64,000 bases of DNA from Caballeronia udeis (GTDB lineage Bacteria; Pseudomonadota; Gammaproteobacteria; Burkholderiales; Burkholderiaceae), in contig NZ_FCOK02000044.1 of assembly GCF_001544555.2 (NCBI RefSeq), forward strand, positions 1 through 64,000, written 5' to 3'. A program made the position numbers and the translations under genes. Shown one piece after another: positions 36,288 through 45,053 of the stretch. Below the pieces are notes generated by a model. It was given only the letters and a program-made list of their open reading frames with translations. It was not told where the DNA came from and did no database searches. Each line of letters opens with the position of its first letter. Positions within the stretch are counted from its first letter, which is position 1.

Positions 36288-37172
36288 TCATGTCGGCTTC
36301 TTCAGTACATCGAGCCCTTCCGGCAGCTGCGCGTCCGGGAAATGCGTGGAAAGGGTGGTTGCGCGCCACTGCTCCTGTTCGTCGGCGCGCTGAGCGTCTG
36401 CGAGACTGCAGACATGCAGCGCATCGCCACCGAGCAACAGACGCAGCGGCAGCTCGTCACGACGTGACAGTTGGACGATCAATGCCGCGATCTTCGCGGG
36501 GTCGCTGATTTCGTGACCGCCATAAGCTTCCAGAAGCGTGAGCATCTTGCCGACAGACTGTTCGTAGTCGGGCAACATGTCGTCAATGCCGCGACGTGCT
36601 TCGCTGGCCCACTCGGTGCGTATCCCTCCCGGTTCCAGCGTACATACGCGGAGCCCCAGGTGGCCAACCTCTTTTGCAACGACGTCGCTGAACCCGCCGA
36701 CCGCCCACTTCGCTGCCTGATAGGCGGACAATCCCGGCGTCGATGTACGGCCGCCCGCCGATGACACCTGGAAAATATGGCCAGAGTGCTGTTCGCGCAT
36801 CACCGGCAACACCGCACGGGTCAGGTTGACCACACCGAACAGGTTGGTTTCCACCTGATCGCGGAAATCTTGCGATGTCATTTGCTCGAACGGAGCGGTG
36901 TGGCCGTAACCCGCGTTATTGACCAGCACGTCGAGGTGGCCAAAGGCATTGAGCGCGTGGTCGACCGCGTTCTGTGCAGCAACCTCGTCGGTTACGTCGA
37001 GTGCAACGGGACGAATCCGGTCTCCATAGCGGTCGACCAGATCTGCCAGGCGTTCCGGATCGCGGGCGCCGGCAACAAGACGATCGCCTGCGGCAAGGAC
37101 CGCCTCGCTAATAAGACGCCCAAGGCCGCGCCCGGCGCCAGTTACCAGCCAGGTTTTTGAAGTATCAGACAT
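36288..37172 (-). CDS. short-chain dehydrogenase/reductase
   Basis: The start at 37172 (MSDTSKTWLVTGAGRGLGRL) gives 294 aa and fits the Rossmann beginning directly. Features are the TGAGRGLG NAD(P)-binding loop, DVTDE, NNAG (VLVNNAGYGHTAPF) and the catalytic Ser (VSSAGG) with YQAAK. Substrate is unknown. A related SDR gene lies directly upstream on the same strand, and the two are about equally long; they look like diverged duplicates under one TetR regulator. Confidence 0.9.
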   Translation of the reverse strand: MSDTSKTWLVTGAGRGLGRLISEAVLAAGDRLVAGARDPERLADLVDRYGDRIRPVALDVTDEVAAQNAVDHALNAFGHLDVLVNNAGYGHTAPFEQMTSQDFRDQVETNLFGVVNLTRAVLPVMREQHSGHIFQVSSAGGRTSTPGLSAYQAAKWAVGGFSDVVAKEVGHLGLRVCTLEPGGIRTEWASEARRGIDDMLPDYEQSVGKMLTLLEAYGGHEISDPAKIAALIVQLSRRDELPLRLLLGGDALHVCSLADAQRADEQEQWRATTLSTHFPDAQLPEGLDVLKKPT

Positions 37173-37231
37173 AGTAAATTCCATTTTCAGGTCAACAGAT
37201 CTAAACGATGTTAGCCACAAGCGCGTATACA

Positions 37232-37279
37232 TCTCGCCGTCTCGCCGTCTCGCCGTCTCGCTGTCTCGCCGTCTCGCGA
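37232..37279. repeat. tandem octamer repeat TCTCGCCG
   Basis: Five consecutive units of TCTCGCCG (the fourth reading TCTCGCTG) followed by a partial sixth lie between the two SDR genes. Such octamer tracts vary in copy number by slippage; here it may alter the spacing between the genes or form structure in the mRNA. Confidence 0.85.
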
Positions 37280-37286
37280 CGGCAAT

Positions 37287-38120
37287 CTAGTTGCTGCCCC
37301 CTTGCGCGGCCTTTGAGACGCTCTCCCAGCTTTCCCAAACCTTCAGGCGTTCGGCGTAGACCTGTTTGATCAAGGGAAGCATTGCGCTGCCGAGGATGAG
37401 ACGCAGGGGAGGTTCGGGTGCATCGACCACCTTAAGAATCGCTTCTCCCGTCGCGGAAGGATCTCCAAAGGCGTCGGCTGACAACATCGACGCCAGGTGC
37501 TGACGCACAGGCTCGTAAGCCGGCATGGGCGGTGCCTGCCTGATGGACGATTCATTCATGAAATCCGTAGCGAACGGACCCGGCTCGATGATCGTTACCT
37601 TGATCCCGAATGCGGCCACCTCTGCGGCAAGTGCTTCGGCCAAACCCTCGACCGCAAATTTGGTTGCTTCGTAGATACCACCCGTCGGGAACGCAACGAT
37701 TCCTCCTGCGCTCGACACCGGCAGGATATGTCCCGATCCCTGCGCTCGAAGCAGAGGGAGGGCGGCCTGAATCACAGACAGCGTTCCGAACACATTGGTC
37801 TCGAAGTTGGCGCGGGCGTCCTGGATGCTGACCTCTTCGATGGCGCCCATATAGCCATAACCGGCAACACTCAGAATCACGTCGAGGCGTCCGAAGTGCT
37901 GGTGCGCGCGATTGACGGTACGGACAACCTCGTCGTGGTTGGTGACGTCGAGCGGGAGCAGCAGCAGGGTATCGGCGTATTGTTTTTGCAGCGCAACGAG
38001 CGATTGCACGTCACGTGCAGTAGCTACAACCTTGTCTCCGCGCGCCAGTGCGGCTTCTGCCCAGCGACGGCCAAAGCCACGCGACGCACCGGTGATGAAC
38101 CACACTTTGGGGCTGGCCAT
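37287..38120 (-). CDS. short-chain dehydrogenase/reductase
   Basis: The ATG at 38120 with GAGAG upstream gives 277 aa. Motifs are TGASRGFGR at the N-terminus, DVTN, the VSSAGG Ser and YEATK for catalysis; NNAG is replaced by LSVAGYGYMG. The substrate is unknown. The gene is divergent from a TetR repressor, and the 130-base gap holds two operator-like palindromes, so expression is probably induced when the repressor binds a ligand such as the SDR substrate. Confidence 0.9.
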   Translation of the reverse strand: MASPKVWFITGASRGFGRRWAEAALARGDKVVATARDVQSLVALQKQYADTLLLLPLDVTNHDEVVRTVNRAHQHFGRLDVILSVAGYGYMGAIEEVSIQDARANFETNVFGTLSVIQAALPLLRAQGSGHILPVSSAGGIVAFPTGGIYEATKFAVEGLAEALAAEVAAFGIKVTIIEPGPFATDFMNESSIRQAPPMPAYEPVRQHLASMLSADAFGDPSATGEAILKVVDAPEPPLRLILGSAMLPLIKQVYAERLKVWESWESVSKAAQGGSN

Positions 38121-38155
38121 GGGTATCTCTCGAGCTGGTTGATAGGTGTTACGAA

Positions 38156-38222
38156 TTGACAGTTTTGGTAAAAATGTCAATTACAAAAGTCTAGTTCATC
38201 TGACAGTTTTCGTCAAAGTGTC
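38156..38222. promoter_or_regulatory. two TetR-type operators between SDR and TetR genes
   Basis: TTGACA-N13-TGTCAA (38156-38180) is a perfect 6-base inverted repeat. A second copy, TGACA-N13-TGTC (38201-38222), shares the core GTTTT.GT.AAA. The spacing between copies is about 44 bases, and both lie in the divergent promoter region. Confidence 0.7.
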
Positions 38223-38250
38223 TTGTCGTCGATGTGCCATAATCGGCGTC

Positions 38251-38814
38251 ATGAGCGAAACAACTTCAACGCGCCGTGACCAGGTGGTCCAGGCGGCAAT
38301 AGGCGTATTTCTACGATATGGCTATGCGCGCACGACAATGGCGGACATCGCGCAAGCGGCGGGTCTGTCTCGTCCGACTCTGTATCTGGCGTTTCCCGAC
38401 AAGGACGCGATTTTTCACGCGGTCGTGGACGCAATGGTGGCTGACAAGCTGAGCGAGATTCGCCAGCGGCTGCCGCGCTATCGTGGCTTCGAAAAAAAGC
38501 TGCGCTATGCCTGCGAGGCGTGGGGAGCGGAGGGATTCGAGTTGGTGCAGGCGCACCCGGACGCGAAAGACATGTTTGACCTGGGTTTCGCGTCCGTCTG
38601 TAATGGATTCTCCGCGTTCGGAGACTTGCTGACAGAAATCATCAGCGCACCGCTTGCCGAATCCGGCCTCGGGATAGCGGCCAAGGACTTGGCCGAGACC
38701 ATCGTGTTTGCGATCAAAGGGTTCAAGGAAATCGCTCGCGATGGGGCAGACATGCGGCGAATGATTGGCGTGCAGGTCGCGATCGTCGCTGCCGCTATTG
38801 GCCGGAAAGGCTGA
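38251..38814 (+). CDS. TetR-family transcriptional repressor
   Basis: The start at 38251 (MSETTSTRRDQVVQAAIGVF) gives 187 aa; the frame is open upstream but across the operators. The N-terminal helix-turn-helix (about 25-50) is TTMADIAQAAGLSRPTLYLA. The C-terminal domain binds an unknown ligand. It is divergent from the SDR pair; two palindromes at 38156-38222 probably bind this repressor and control both directions. Confidence 0.9.
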   Translation: MSETTSTRRDQVVQAAIGVFLRYGYARTTMADIAQAAGLSRPTLYLAFPDKDAIFHAVVDAMVADKLSEIRQRLPRYRGFEKKLRYACEAWGAEGFELVQAHPDAKDMFDLGFASVCNGFSAFGDLLTEIISAPLAESGLGIAAKDLAETIVFAIKGFKEIARDGADMRRMIGVQVAIVAAAIGRKG

Positions 38815-38918
38815 TTCTTGTCGACTGGAGATCGATCCGGACCGGATCCTGCGGCCGGTGCCGCTATGAGTTGCGTCGCGACGATACGGTAGGCTTGGTT
38901 TTTGATAGTACGCGGTCG

Positions 38919-39233
38919 CTAACTCGTAGCCAGCTCTTCGATGAGAACTTCGGGATGTCTTGCTGCAATATTCAATAGGCGTTGCGCAGCACCGGATGGT
39001 GTGCGGCGACCTTGCTCCCATTCCTGGAGCGTACGTACCGATACGCCCAGCGCTGAGGCAAACTGGGACTGCGACAAGCCCACTTTCATACGGGCTTCAC
39101 TTGCAGCATTCAATTTAACGGTGGTGGCGCGGGCGGCCATTCCGCCCTTCATTTGCTGGACGGCCTCCAACAACTCCGTACCGATATCGCGCGTTTTGTC
39201 ACGCGCAATGAGTTCCTTTTCTGTCTTAGGCAT
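38919..39233 (-). CDS. HTH-type antitoxin, HigA-like
   Basis: The 104-aa protein has a C-terminal XRE helix-turn-helix, GLSQSQFASALGVSVRTLQE followed by WEQGRRTPSGAAQRLL, the form found in HigA-type antitoxins encoded downstream of their toxins. It should bind the toxin and, with it, repress the operon. Its start overlaps the toxin gene end by 8 bases. The surrounding stretch is AT-rich, typical of an acquired stabilisation module. Confidence 0.88.
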   Translation of the reverse strand: MPKTEKELIARDKTRDIGTELLEAVQQMKGGMAARATTVKLNAASEARMKVGLSQSQFASALGVSVRTLQEWEQGRRTPSGAAQRLLNIAARHPEVLIEELATS

Positions 39234-39540
39234 GATCGATTGCCTCCTTGATTGCTTTAAGGATGTGCGACGGGATATTTTCCTGTGCGCTCTTGGCGTA
39301 GATAGTCAGCAGCCATATCTCGCCGTTTGCCAGTCTGTTGTAGTAGATGATGCGGACACCACCGCTCTTGCCACTGCCCTGACGTTTCCATCGGACTTTC
39401 CGGCAACTTCCTGAACCGGGGATGACGTCCCCCGAATCCGGATTGTTGGCGAGCCATGAGCAGAATTCACCACGTTCGTCCTCGCTCCAGTAGTCAGATA
39501 CAAGGTTCTTGAAAAGACGCGTCTCAACGATTGTCAGCAT
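39226..39540 (-). CDS. RelE/HigB-type toxin
   Basis: The start at 39540 (MLTIVETRLFKNLVSDYWSE) gives 104 aa and begins immediately downstream of the palindromic operator; upstream ATGs at 39558 and 39576 fall inside or beyond it. Features are the helices EDERGEFCSWLANNPDSGDV and the strands KVRWKRQGSGKSGGVRIIYY and IWLLTIYAKS, with basic residues for mRNA cleavage. RelE-superfamily toxins cut mRNA at the ribosome. The toxin-first order with an XRE antitoxin is HigBA-like. There is no ribosome binding site, so the transcript may have a very short leader. Confidence 0.88.
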   Translation of the reverse strand: MLTIVETRLFKNLVSDYWSEDERGEFCSWLANNPDSGDVIPGSGSCRKVRWKRQGSGKSGGVRIIYYNRLANGEIWLLTIYAKSAQENIPSHILKAIKEAIDHA

Positions 39541-39546
39541 GGGCTG

Positions 39547-39569
39547 ATCATACGTCATTGACGTATGAT
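39547..39569. promoter_or_regulatory. toxin-antitoxin operator: perfect 11-base palindrome
   Basis: ATCATACGTCA and TGACGTATGAT flank a single T, forming a perfect inverted repeat directly before the toxin start. On the minus strand TTGAGA and, 16 bases later, TATCAT make a promoter whose -10 lies inside the palindrome, so bound antitoxin would block it. Confidence 0.8.
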
Positions 39570-39912
39570 ATTGCAATCACCTGAACTCTCAACTACTGTA
39601 TTTGCTGGTATTTGCTTGTATCTAGCAACATATATCGTCCGATGGACCCAATCCGCGCGTTCGCGTATGAGCAAGTGGGTCGGAACTGGCTGGCGACCGT
39701 TGTTGTGCCCGGATTCCATGGGGCGTGAAATCTCAACCGTTGCGCTGGCCGGCGTCCGTGCGAAACAGGCTCGAACGAGTGCCGAGCCGTCTTTACCCCT
39801 TTCAAACGCTGCCCACGTCGCCCGTGGTGCCTTCGTTGCCCTGGTCCGGCAGGTTCTGTATGGTGGATCAACAGATGCAGCGCGCCCGCGTGCATGACAC
39901 CACGGATACCGA
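39570..39912. other. gap upstream of the ferredoxin reductase gene
   Basis: About 340 bases between the toxin-antitoxin promoter and the reductase gene. The left end is AT-rich and holds the -35 of the toxin-antitoxin promoter. Overlapping open frames exist on both strands but none resembles a known protein. Confidence 0.4.
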
Positions 39913-40995
39913 ATGACTTCTGAAACAGACACTCTCATTGACGCATCAACTTCCCCAACATGCCCGATCCGCACCGATGTACTGATCGTCGGCGCAGGCC
40001 CCGTTGGCCTCTTTGCGGCATTTGAGGCGGGCGTGGTCGGGTTATCGTGTCAGATCGTCGATACGCTCGAGCGGATCGGCGGCCAATGCATTGAGTTGTA
40101 TCCCGACAAGCCCATCTACGATATCCCCGCCATTCAATCGTGCACGGCACGTGAGTTGGTCGACCGCCTCATGGAGCAATGCCGTCCTTTCAACGCCCCG
40201 ATTCACCTGGCTCAACGAGTCGAAACCGTTCAGCAGCGTGAAGATGGCCGGTGGACCGTCACGACGGGCCAGGGCCTCGTCTTCGATACCGCCGCGATCA
40301 TGTTGGCCGCCGGGAACGGCGCGTTCGTGCCGCAACGCCTGGCGCTGCCCGAAGCGACACCGCTTGAAGGTAGCCACGTTCACTACAGCGTGCAAAATCT
40401 CGCCGATTTCGCCGACAAGACTGTGATAGTCGCCGGCGGTGGCGACTCGGCACTCGATTGGGTGCTGGCTTTGCGCAAGGTTGCGCGCCGAGTCGTGCTG
40501 GTGCATCGGCGCAATGGGTTCAGCGCGGTGGCATCGAGTGTCGATGAGATGAGGCGTGCGGTCGATGCAGGTGAAATGGAGTTCATGGTCGGTTCTATCG
40601 CGTCGTTGTCTGCACCCGAAAATAAACTGGCATCGATCGAGATCCGGCAGATCGGCGGCACGGCGCAGATCGATGCGGATCATCTGGTCGTGCTGTATGG
40701 CCTTGTCGCCGACCTCGGACCGATCGCGACCTGGGATTTAAAAATAGTCGGCGGCCGGGTCGATGTGGATACCTCAAACTACGAAAGTTCGCGACCGGGG
40801 ATCTTCGCGGTGGGGGACATCGCGAATTATCCGAATAAGCAAAAGCTGATTCTTTCGGGCTTTCACGAGGCGTCGCTGGCGTTGAGGAAGGCGTACACCT
40901 ACGCGTATCCTGACAAGAAGCGGGTGCATGTGCATTCCAGTTACGACGCTGGTTTGGCCGAGCGCATTGCGTCGGGTTCGGCGCATCACGAGTGA
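39913..40995 (+). CDS. ferredoxin/flavodoxin--NADP+ reductase, thioredoxin-reductase-like type
   Basis: The 360-aa two-domain flavoprotein resembles the TrxR-like FNRs (YumC type). It has the FAD loop DVLIVGAGPVGLFAAFEAG, IGGQCIELYPDKPIYDIPA, the NADP loop VAGGGDSALDWVLAL, VHRRNGFSA for 2'-phosphate binding, and GDIANYPNKQKLILSGFHEA. The CxxC of thioredoxin reductases is absent (GGGDSALDW in its place), as expected. It supplies electrons to ferredoxin or flavodoxin. It stands alone; a strong hairpin follows the stop. Confidence 0.92.
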   Translation: MTSETDTLIDASTSPTCPIRTDVLIVGAGPVGLFAAFEAGVVGLSCQIVDTLERIGGQCIELYPDKPIYDIPAIQSCTARELVDRLMEQCRPFNAPIHLAQRVETVQQREDGRWTVTTGQGLVFDTAAIMLAAGNGAFVPQRLALPEATPLEGSHVHYSVQNLADFADKTVIVAGGGDSALDWVLALRKVARRVVLVHRRNGFSAVASSVDEMRRAVDAGEMEFMVGSIASLSAPENKLASIEIRQIGGTAQIDADHLVVLYGLVADLGPIATWDLKIVGGRVDVDTSNYESSRPGIFAVGDIANYPNKQKLILSGFHEASLALRKAYTYAYPDKKRVHVHSSYDAGLAERIASGSAHHE

Positions 40996-41024
40996 GTTTC
41001 CCGTTGGCCTGCAACGGGAAACTC
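40994..41024 (+). terminator. 13-base-pair hairpin after the reductase gene
   Basis: GAGTTTCCCGTTG and CAACGGGAAACTC form a perfect 13-base stem with a 5-base loop, starting inside the stop codon. No T-run follows. Confidence 0.65.
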
Positions 41025-41239
41025 CGGCTCACATAGCCGCCGCCATCGTCTCAATCTAAGACCCTGCCGCTTCGCCGCTTTCGCTTGTGCACCTGCTTAG
41101 CAATCGGTCACGGCCCCTGCGGGCATCGTACAAGCTCCCGGGCAATCTCCGGGCGCTCGCCGGGCCGCTTGGCATAAACTAGGAGCGCCCAAGCCCGCTA
41201 CGCAGCCCACTAAGCAGTACCCTTTTCAGGGAGCGTTGC

Positions 41240-41938
41240 ATGATCACCCTCTTTTCGTACCCTGAACTATACGGTCTCGAAGATAACAATCCGTATGGTC
41301 TGAAGGTATTCGCGTTCCTTAGGCTCTGCGATTTGCCTTTCGATCACCGGCATATCCTCGATACAAAATCAGCGCCTCGCGGGCAGCTTCCCTACGTGAC
41401 GGATGACCAGGAATCGATTGGTGACAGCGACGCCATCATTGCTTATCTCAAGCGCAAGTACGGCCTGGCTATCGACGACGCATTGACACCCATCCAGCAT
41501 GACCTGGATTTTCTGATCAGGCGGTCGCTCGACGATCTGTATTGGGTCATGTCTTATTCACGCTGGAGCGATCCGCGTTTCTGGCCAGTCTTCAAAGGCG
41601 CGTTCTTGTCCGCACACCCGGACATCACGGCAGATAGCCTTGACGCGGCCCGACAATACAACTTCGAGCGGTATCGATATCAAGGCATAGGTCGTTTCGA
41701 ACCCGGCGAAGTCTATGCGCGAGGGATCGCCGATCTGCAGGTGATTTCGAACCTGCTTGGCGATAACGAATTCATGTTCGGTGCGTTGCCAACGAGCATT
41801 GACGCCAGCGTTTATGGCTTCGTGGCGAATATCTTCTTCTACGATATAGACACGCCGCTAAAGCACTTCGTTTTGGCGCGGCCTGAGCTTGTGCGGCACT
41901 GCCACGCAGTGCGTGCAGCGATAGCCAAACCCGCCTGA
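41240..41938 (+). CDS. glutathione S-transferase-family protein
   Basis: The 232-aa protein has a thioredoxin-like N-terminal domain (residues 1-75: ITLFSYPELYGL, GQLPYVTDDQESIGDSDAII), including a cis-proline and the glutathione-binding Asp-Ser turn, and an alpha-helical C-terminal domain. It resembles the Tom37/metaxin-like GST subgroup of unknown substrate. The catalytic residue is not obvious. The stop directly abuts that of the convergent hydrolase gene. Confidence 0.82.
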   Translation: MITLFSYPELYGLEDNNPYGLKVFAFLRLCDLPFDHRHILDTKSAPRGQLPYVTDDQESIGDSDAIIAYLKRKYGLAIDDALTPIQHDLDFLIRRSLDDLYWVMSYSRWSDPRFWPVFKGAFLSAHPDITADSLDAARQYNFERYRYQGIGRFEPGEVYARGIADLQVISNLLGDNEFMFGALPTSIDASVYGFVANIFFYDIDTPLKHFVLARPELVRHCHAVRAAIAKPA

Positions 41939-42748
41939 CTAAGACGCGTACCCGAGCAATTTGGCAGCAAGGGCTTCGGGCGCGCTGATCATTGCGTCGT
42001 GTCCGGTTTCTATTTCGTCCCATGCCCAGTCCTTCTGAGCACGCACGAAGTCGCGGCTGGCTTGCAACGGCTCGTACACCGGATCGACGCACTGGATGTA
42101 CACCTTCGGGATAGTGCCGCCCACGGGTCCGTTCAGCACGATGGGATCATCGAAAGTCTTCAGCGGATGGGGCGTGCAGTTACGTTCCAGCAGTGCCACT
42201 TGAGCGAGCTCGAACACGCCGAACGCGCTCGCGGGCGGCACCGGAATGGAGAGGCCGCCGCTGGATTCGTTCGATTGCTCGATGCGTTGCGCCACGATCC
42301 CGGGCGCGAGCCGGGAGAATGCCGTCTGTCCATGTTCGAGCACGACGGCATCGAGAAAGACAAGCTGGCGGATCCGCTGAGGCACGCGATCCGCCGCACC
42401 GGCGATCGGCAGGCCGCCAAAACTGTGGCCGACCAGGACGACGTCGGTCAGGTCTTCGTATTCGAGGACATTGACGACGTCCTGGATGAACACACCGAGA
42501 TCGATAGCCTTCGAAAGCAGATGCGAACGTTCGCCGAGGCCGCTAAGCGTAGGGGTAAAGACCTGATGCCCATGAGCGCGCAAGATTCGGGCAACTGCAT
42601 TCCAGCACCAACCACCGTGCCAGGCGCCGTGAATCAGGACATAGGTCGTGTCTCCGCAAGGAGTGGTTGCATCGATCAGATTGTCAGGGGTTGCCAAGTC
42701 AGTCTCCGTGTTTGTCTCTGCCGGTTGAGCATTGCGCAGAGCGATCAT
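41939..42748 (-). CDS. alpha/beta hydrolase, plant-esterase-like
   Basis: The 269-aa protein has the alpha/beta hydrolase triad: Ser in VLVGHSFGGLPIAG, Asp in the C-terminal strand IQCVDPVYEPL, and His in IETGHDAMISAPEALA. TYVLIHGAWHGGWCWNAVAR is the oxyanion loop. This subgroup resembles plant methyl esterases and salicylate-binding proteins and bacterial esterases of broad activity. Its first about 30 residues are unlike the family and could mean a later start. The substrate is unknown. Confidence 0.85.
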   Translation of the reverse strand: MIALRNAQPAETNTETDLATPDNLIDATTPCGDTTYVLIHGAWHGGWCWNAVARILRAHGHQVFTPTLSGLGERSHLLSKAIDLGVFIQDVVNVLEYEDLTDVVLVGHSFGGLPIAGAADRVPQRIRQLVFLDAVVLEHGQTAFSRLAPGIVAQRIEQSNESSGGLSIPVPPASAFGVFELAQVALLERNCTPHPLKTFDDPIVLNGPVGGTIPKVYIQCVDPVYEPLQASRDFVRAQKDWAWDEIETGHDAMISAPEALAAKLLGYAS

Positions 42749-42824
42749 TCAAGCCGCGTCCAGAGCGGAATAGTACGCGCAACACCGTGCTTGAAGCACG
42801 GCGGCCGATTCGTTTGCGAACGCT

Positions 42825-44201
42825 CTAGGCGGCGCCATGTTCCTCCTGCGAGCGCTGATTCTCTGCCCTCATTGTCAACGAGACGATTGCCGCAAACCCG
42901 CCACCTTCACGCTGCAACAATTGAAGTTCACCGCCATGCAGCTTCGCAATCCTTTCGACGATAGCCAAACCCAACCCGGTACCTCCCGGATGCTTGCCCG
43001 TCGATCGCCCGCGTTTGAACGGGGCTTTCAACGCATTGAGATCGCCGCCATTCGTGCCTTTGCCGCGATCGGCAACCTCCACGTACGCGGTGTGACTCAC
43101 ATCGTCGGCCCACGTCCGCACCGACAACCCCACGCGCCCGTACAGCACCGCGTTCTGCATCAGGTTCATCAATACGCGCATGACGCTGATCGGACGGAAC
43201 GCGAACGGTTGCAGTTCGCCTGGAGTGAGTTCAAACACGTGACCAAGGCCCGCGAAGTCGGCAGCAAGATTGCCGACCAGCGCATTCAGGTCGCCGATCT
43301 CCGCCGTTTCACGGGTGCCGCTGCCGGCATAGTCCATGAACTGCTGGAGGATGGCGTCGATCTGATCGAGATAATGATCCGTCGATACCGCCAGTTCGTC
43401 ATGTTCTTCCGATGGTGTTGTCATGGCCACGGCGAGACGCAGCTTGGTCAATGGCGTGCGGATATCGTGGGAGATACCGGCGAGCATCAGCGAACGGGTG
43501 GCATCGGCTTCCTGCAACGCATTGACCATCTGGTTGAATGCAACGCTGACTTGCGCGATCTCGGTCGGTCCATCCACACGCAGCGCTTGCGGCGCCTCTC
43601 CCGAACTCAAGCGGCGCGCCGCGTTGGCGAGATCGCGCAGCGGCCGGTTGATGTGGCTCTGGATCAGGTAGGCAGTGACGATGGCAAGCCCACTGAGTGC
43701 GAGCGACAGCGCAATAGCGGAGAGCATGCCGTCGTTGTGCGCGGCTTCGGGAACGGGTAGGGCGATCCAGTAGGGTTCTTGACCGAGATGCGCACGAATC
43801 CAAAGCCGTTGTTCGCCTTCTGTTTGCCATTGAACCTCCATGTTCGCCGGCAGATGCTGGCGCAAGGTATCGATAAAAACATCGCGTTGATAGGTTCGAT
43901 AGAAATTACGCCAGGTAAACGAAGGCTCGGAGGCGGCGCCGGCCGGGAATTCCTGTCTGGCTTCGAAGCGAACTGCAAGACCGCGTTGAGCATCGGGTGC
44001 CGCGGTCTGCAGCAGGTCGTCGAGCGTTTGCACATAAATAGCGAAAGTTTCTGCGGCGCGTTCGATCCGGGGTCTCTGGACAAAGTGCATTAGTACGCTT
44101 AACGAACTAATCTGACTGACAATGACCAGCGCCACGAGCAGCGCGATATTGCGTGCAAACAGTGAGCGCGGCAACGCAATTGGGCGCATGGGCCGGCTCA
44201 T
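42825..44201 (-). CDS. sensor histidine kinase, EnvZ-like
   Basis: The 458-aa protein has two membrane segments (about 20-40 and 160-182) around a periplasmic domain of about 120 residues, then a HAMP linker (SHINRPLRDLANAARRLSSG). Phospho-acceptor His245 lies in GISHDIRTPLTKLRL. The ATPase boxes N (NLMQNAVLYG) and G (GGTGLGLAIVERIAKLHGGE) are intact. It is translationally coupled (4-base overlap) to the OmpR-like regulator and is predicted to sense an envelope stimulus such as osmolarity or pH. Confidence 0.92.
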   Translation of the reverse strand: MSRPMRPIALPRSLFARNIALLVALVIVSQISSLSVLMHFVQRPRIERAAETFAIYVQTLDDLLQTAAPDAQRGLAVRFEARQEFPAGAASEPSFTWRNFYRTYQRDVFIDTLRQHLPANMEVQWQTEGEQRLWIRAHLGQEPYWIALPVPEAAHNDGMLSAIALSLALSGLAIVTAYLIQSHINRPLRDLANAARRLSSGEAPQALRVDGPTEIAQVSVAFNQMVNALQEADATRSLMLAGISHDIRTPLTKLRLAVAMTTPSEEHDELAVSTDHYLDQIDAILQQFMDYAGSGTRETAEIGDLNALVGNLAADFAGLGHVFELTPGELQPFAFRPISVMRVLMNLMQNAVLYGRVGLSVRTWADDVSHTAYVEVADRGKGTNGGDLNALKAPFKRGRSTGKHPGGTGLGLAIVERIAKLHGGELQLLQREGGGFAAIVSLTMRAENQRSQEEHGAA

Positions 44202-44911
44202 GGTTCGACTTCCGCGACCAGCATGTAGCCCACGCCCCAGACCGTCTTGACGAAGCGCGGTTTTGATGGATCTGCTTCCACGATCTGCCGCAACCGTAGT
44301 ACCTGAACGTCGATACTGCGATCAAGCGCGTCGTGGTCGCGCCCTCGTGAGCGGGCGATCAGGTTGTCGCGGCTGACGGGCCGGTTCGGTGAGGCACCCA
44401 ACGCATTCAATAGCAGCATCTGGGTCGAGTGAATCTCGAACAAATCGCCCGACTTGTACAGGCGCTGTTTGCCGAGATCCAGGCAGTAGTCGCCGAACCG
44501 CACGGTCTGCGACCTAAGCACAGGTTCGCCTGCCGCGATCTTCTGGCGCCTGAGCAGCGCGCGAACACGTGCAACAAGTTCACGCGGCAGGAACGGTTTG
44601 GCGAGGTAGTCGTCGGCGCCGGTTTCAAGACCAATGACCTTGTCGACCGGATCGCCCTTGGCGGTGAGGATGAGAATGGGCAGCGTCTGGCCCTCGGCGC
44701 GCAAACGCCGGCAGACCGACAGCCCGTCCTCCTGATCCATCATCAGGTCGAGGATCAGCAAGTCGAAGGGCTCGCGCTGCAAATAGCGGTCAAGCCGCTT
44801 GCTGTCGGCGACAACCCGGACTTCGAAACCGTGACTGCTCAGGAAACGCTGCAGCATGTTGCGCAACTCGGCTTCATCGTCGAGAACGATGATCTTCGGC
44901 TGACTCTCCAT
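44198..44911 (-). CDS. OmpR-family DNA-binding response regulator
   Basis: The 237-aa protein has a receiver domain (1-120) with phospho-acceptor Asp55 (LLILDLMMDQEDGLS), the acidic pocket (IVLDDEAEL) and the conserved Lys in DDYLAKPF, and a winged-helix domain (about 145-235) including HSTQMLLLNALGASPNRPVS, RDHDALDRSIDVQVLRLRQI and KTVWGVGYML. It forms a pair with the kinase downstream. Output genes are unknown, but the small exported proteins nearby (45054 and 45791) are candidates. Confidence 0.93.
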   Translation of the reverse strand: MESQPKIIVLDDEAELRNMLQRFLSSHGFEVRVVADSKRLDRYLQREPFDLLILDLMMDQEDGLSVCRRLRAEGQTLPILILTAKGDPVDKVIGLETGADDYLAKPFLPRELVARVRALLRRQKIAAGEPVLRSQTVRFGDYCLDLGKQRLYKSGDLFEIHSTQMLLLNALGASPNRPVSRDNLIARSRGRDHDALDRSIDVQVLRLRQIVEADPSKPRFVKTVWGVGYMLVAEVEP

Positions 44912-45053
44912 TCATGCCTCCTTCAATGCGTCGGACGGGCGGGCTTCGTGACGTTCAGCAAGCTTCTTTAGCGGGGCAAAGCGGTCTTCAGTCCAATAGA
45001 CAATAGTCCGGTACGGACAGAACAAAAAGCTTTTACCTGTCGCCACGCAACCG

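Noticed and set aside
37209..37290. TCTCGCCG tract as a CRISPR-like array
   Set aside because: Units are contiguous octamers with no spacers; a simple tandem repeat.
39415..39434. GGGGATGACGTCCCC inside the toxin gene as another copy of the CCCC/GGGG palindrome
   Set aside because: The arms are in the reverse order (GGGG first) and it lies within a coding sequence.
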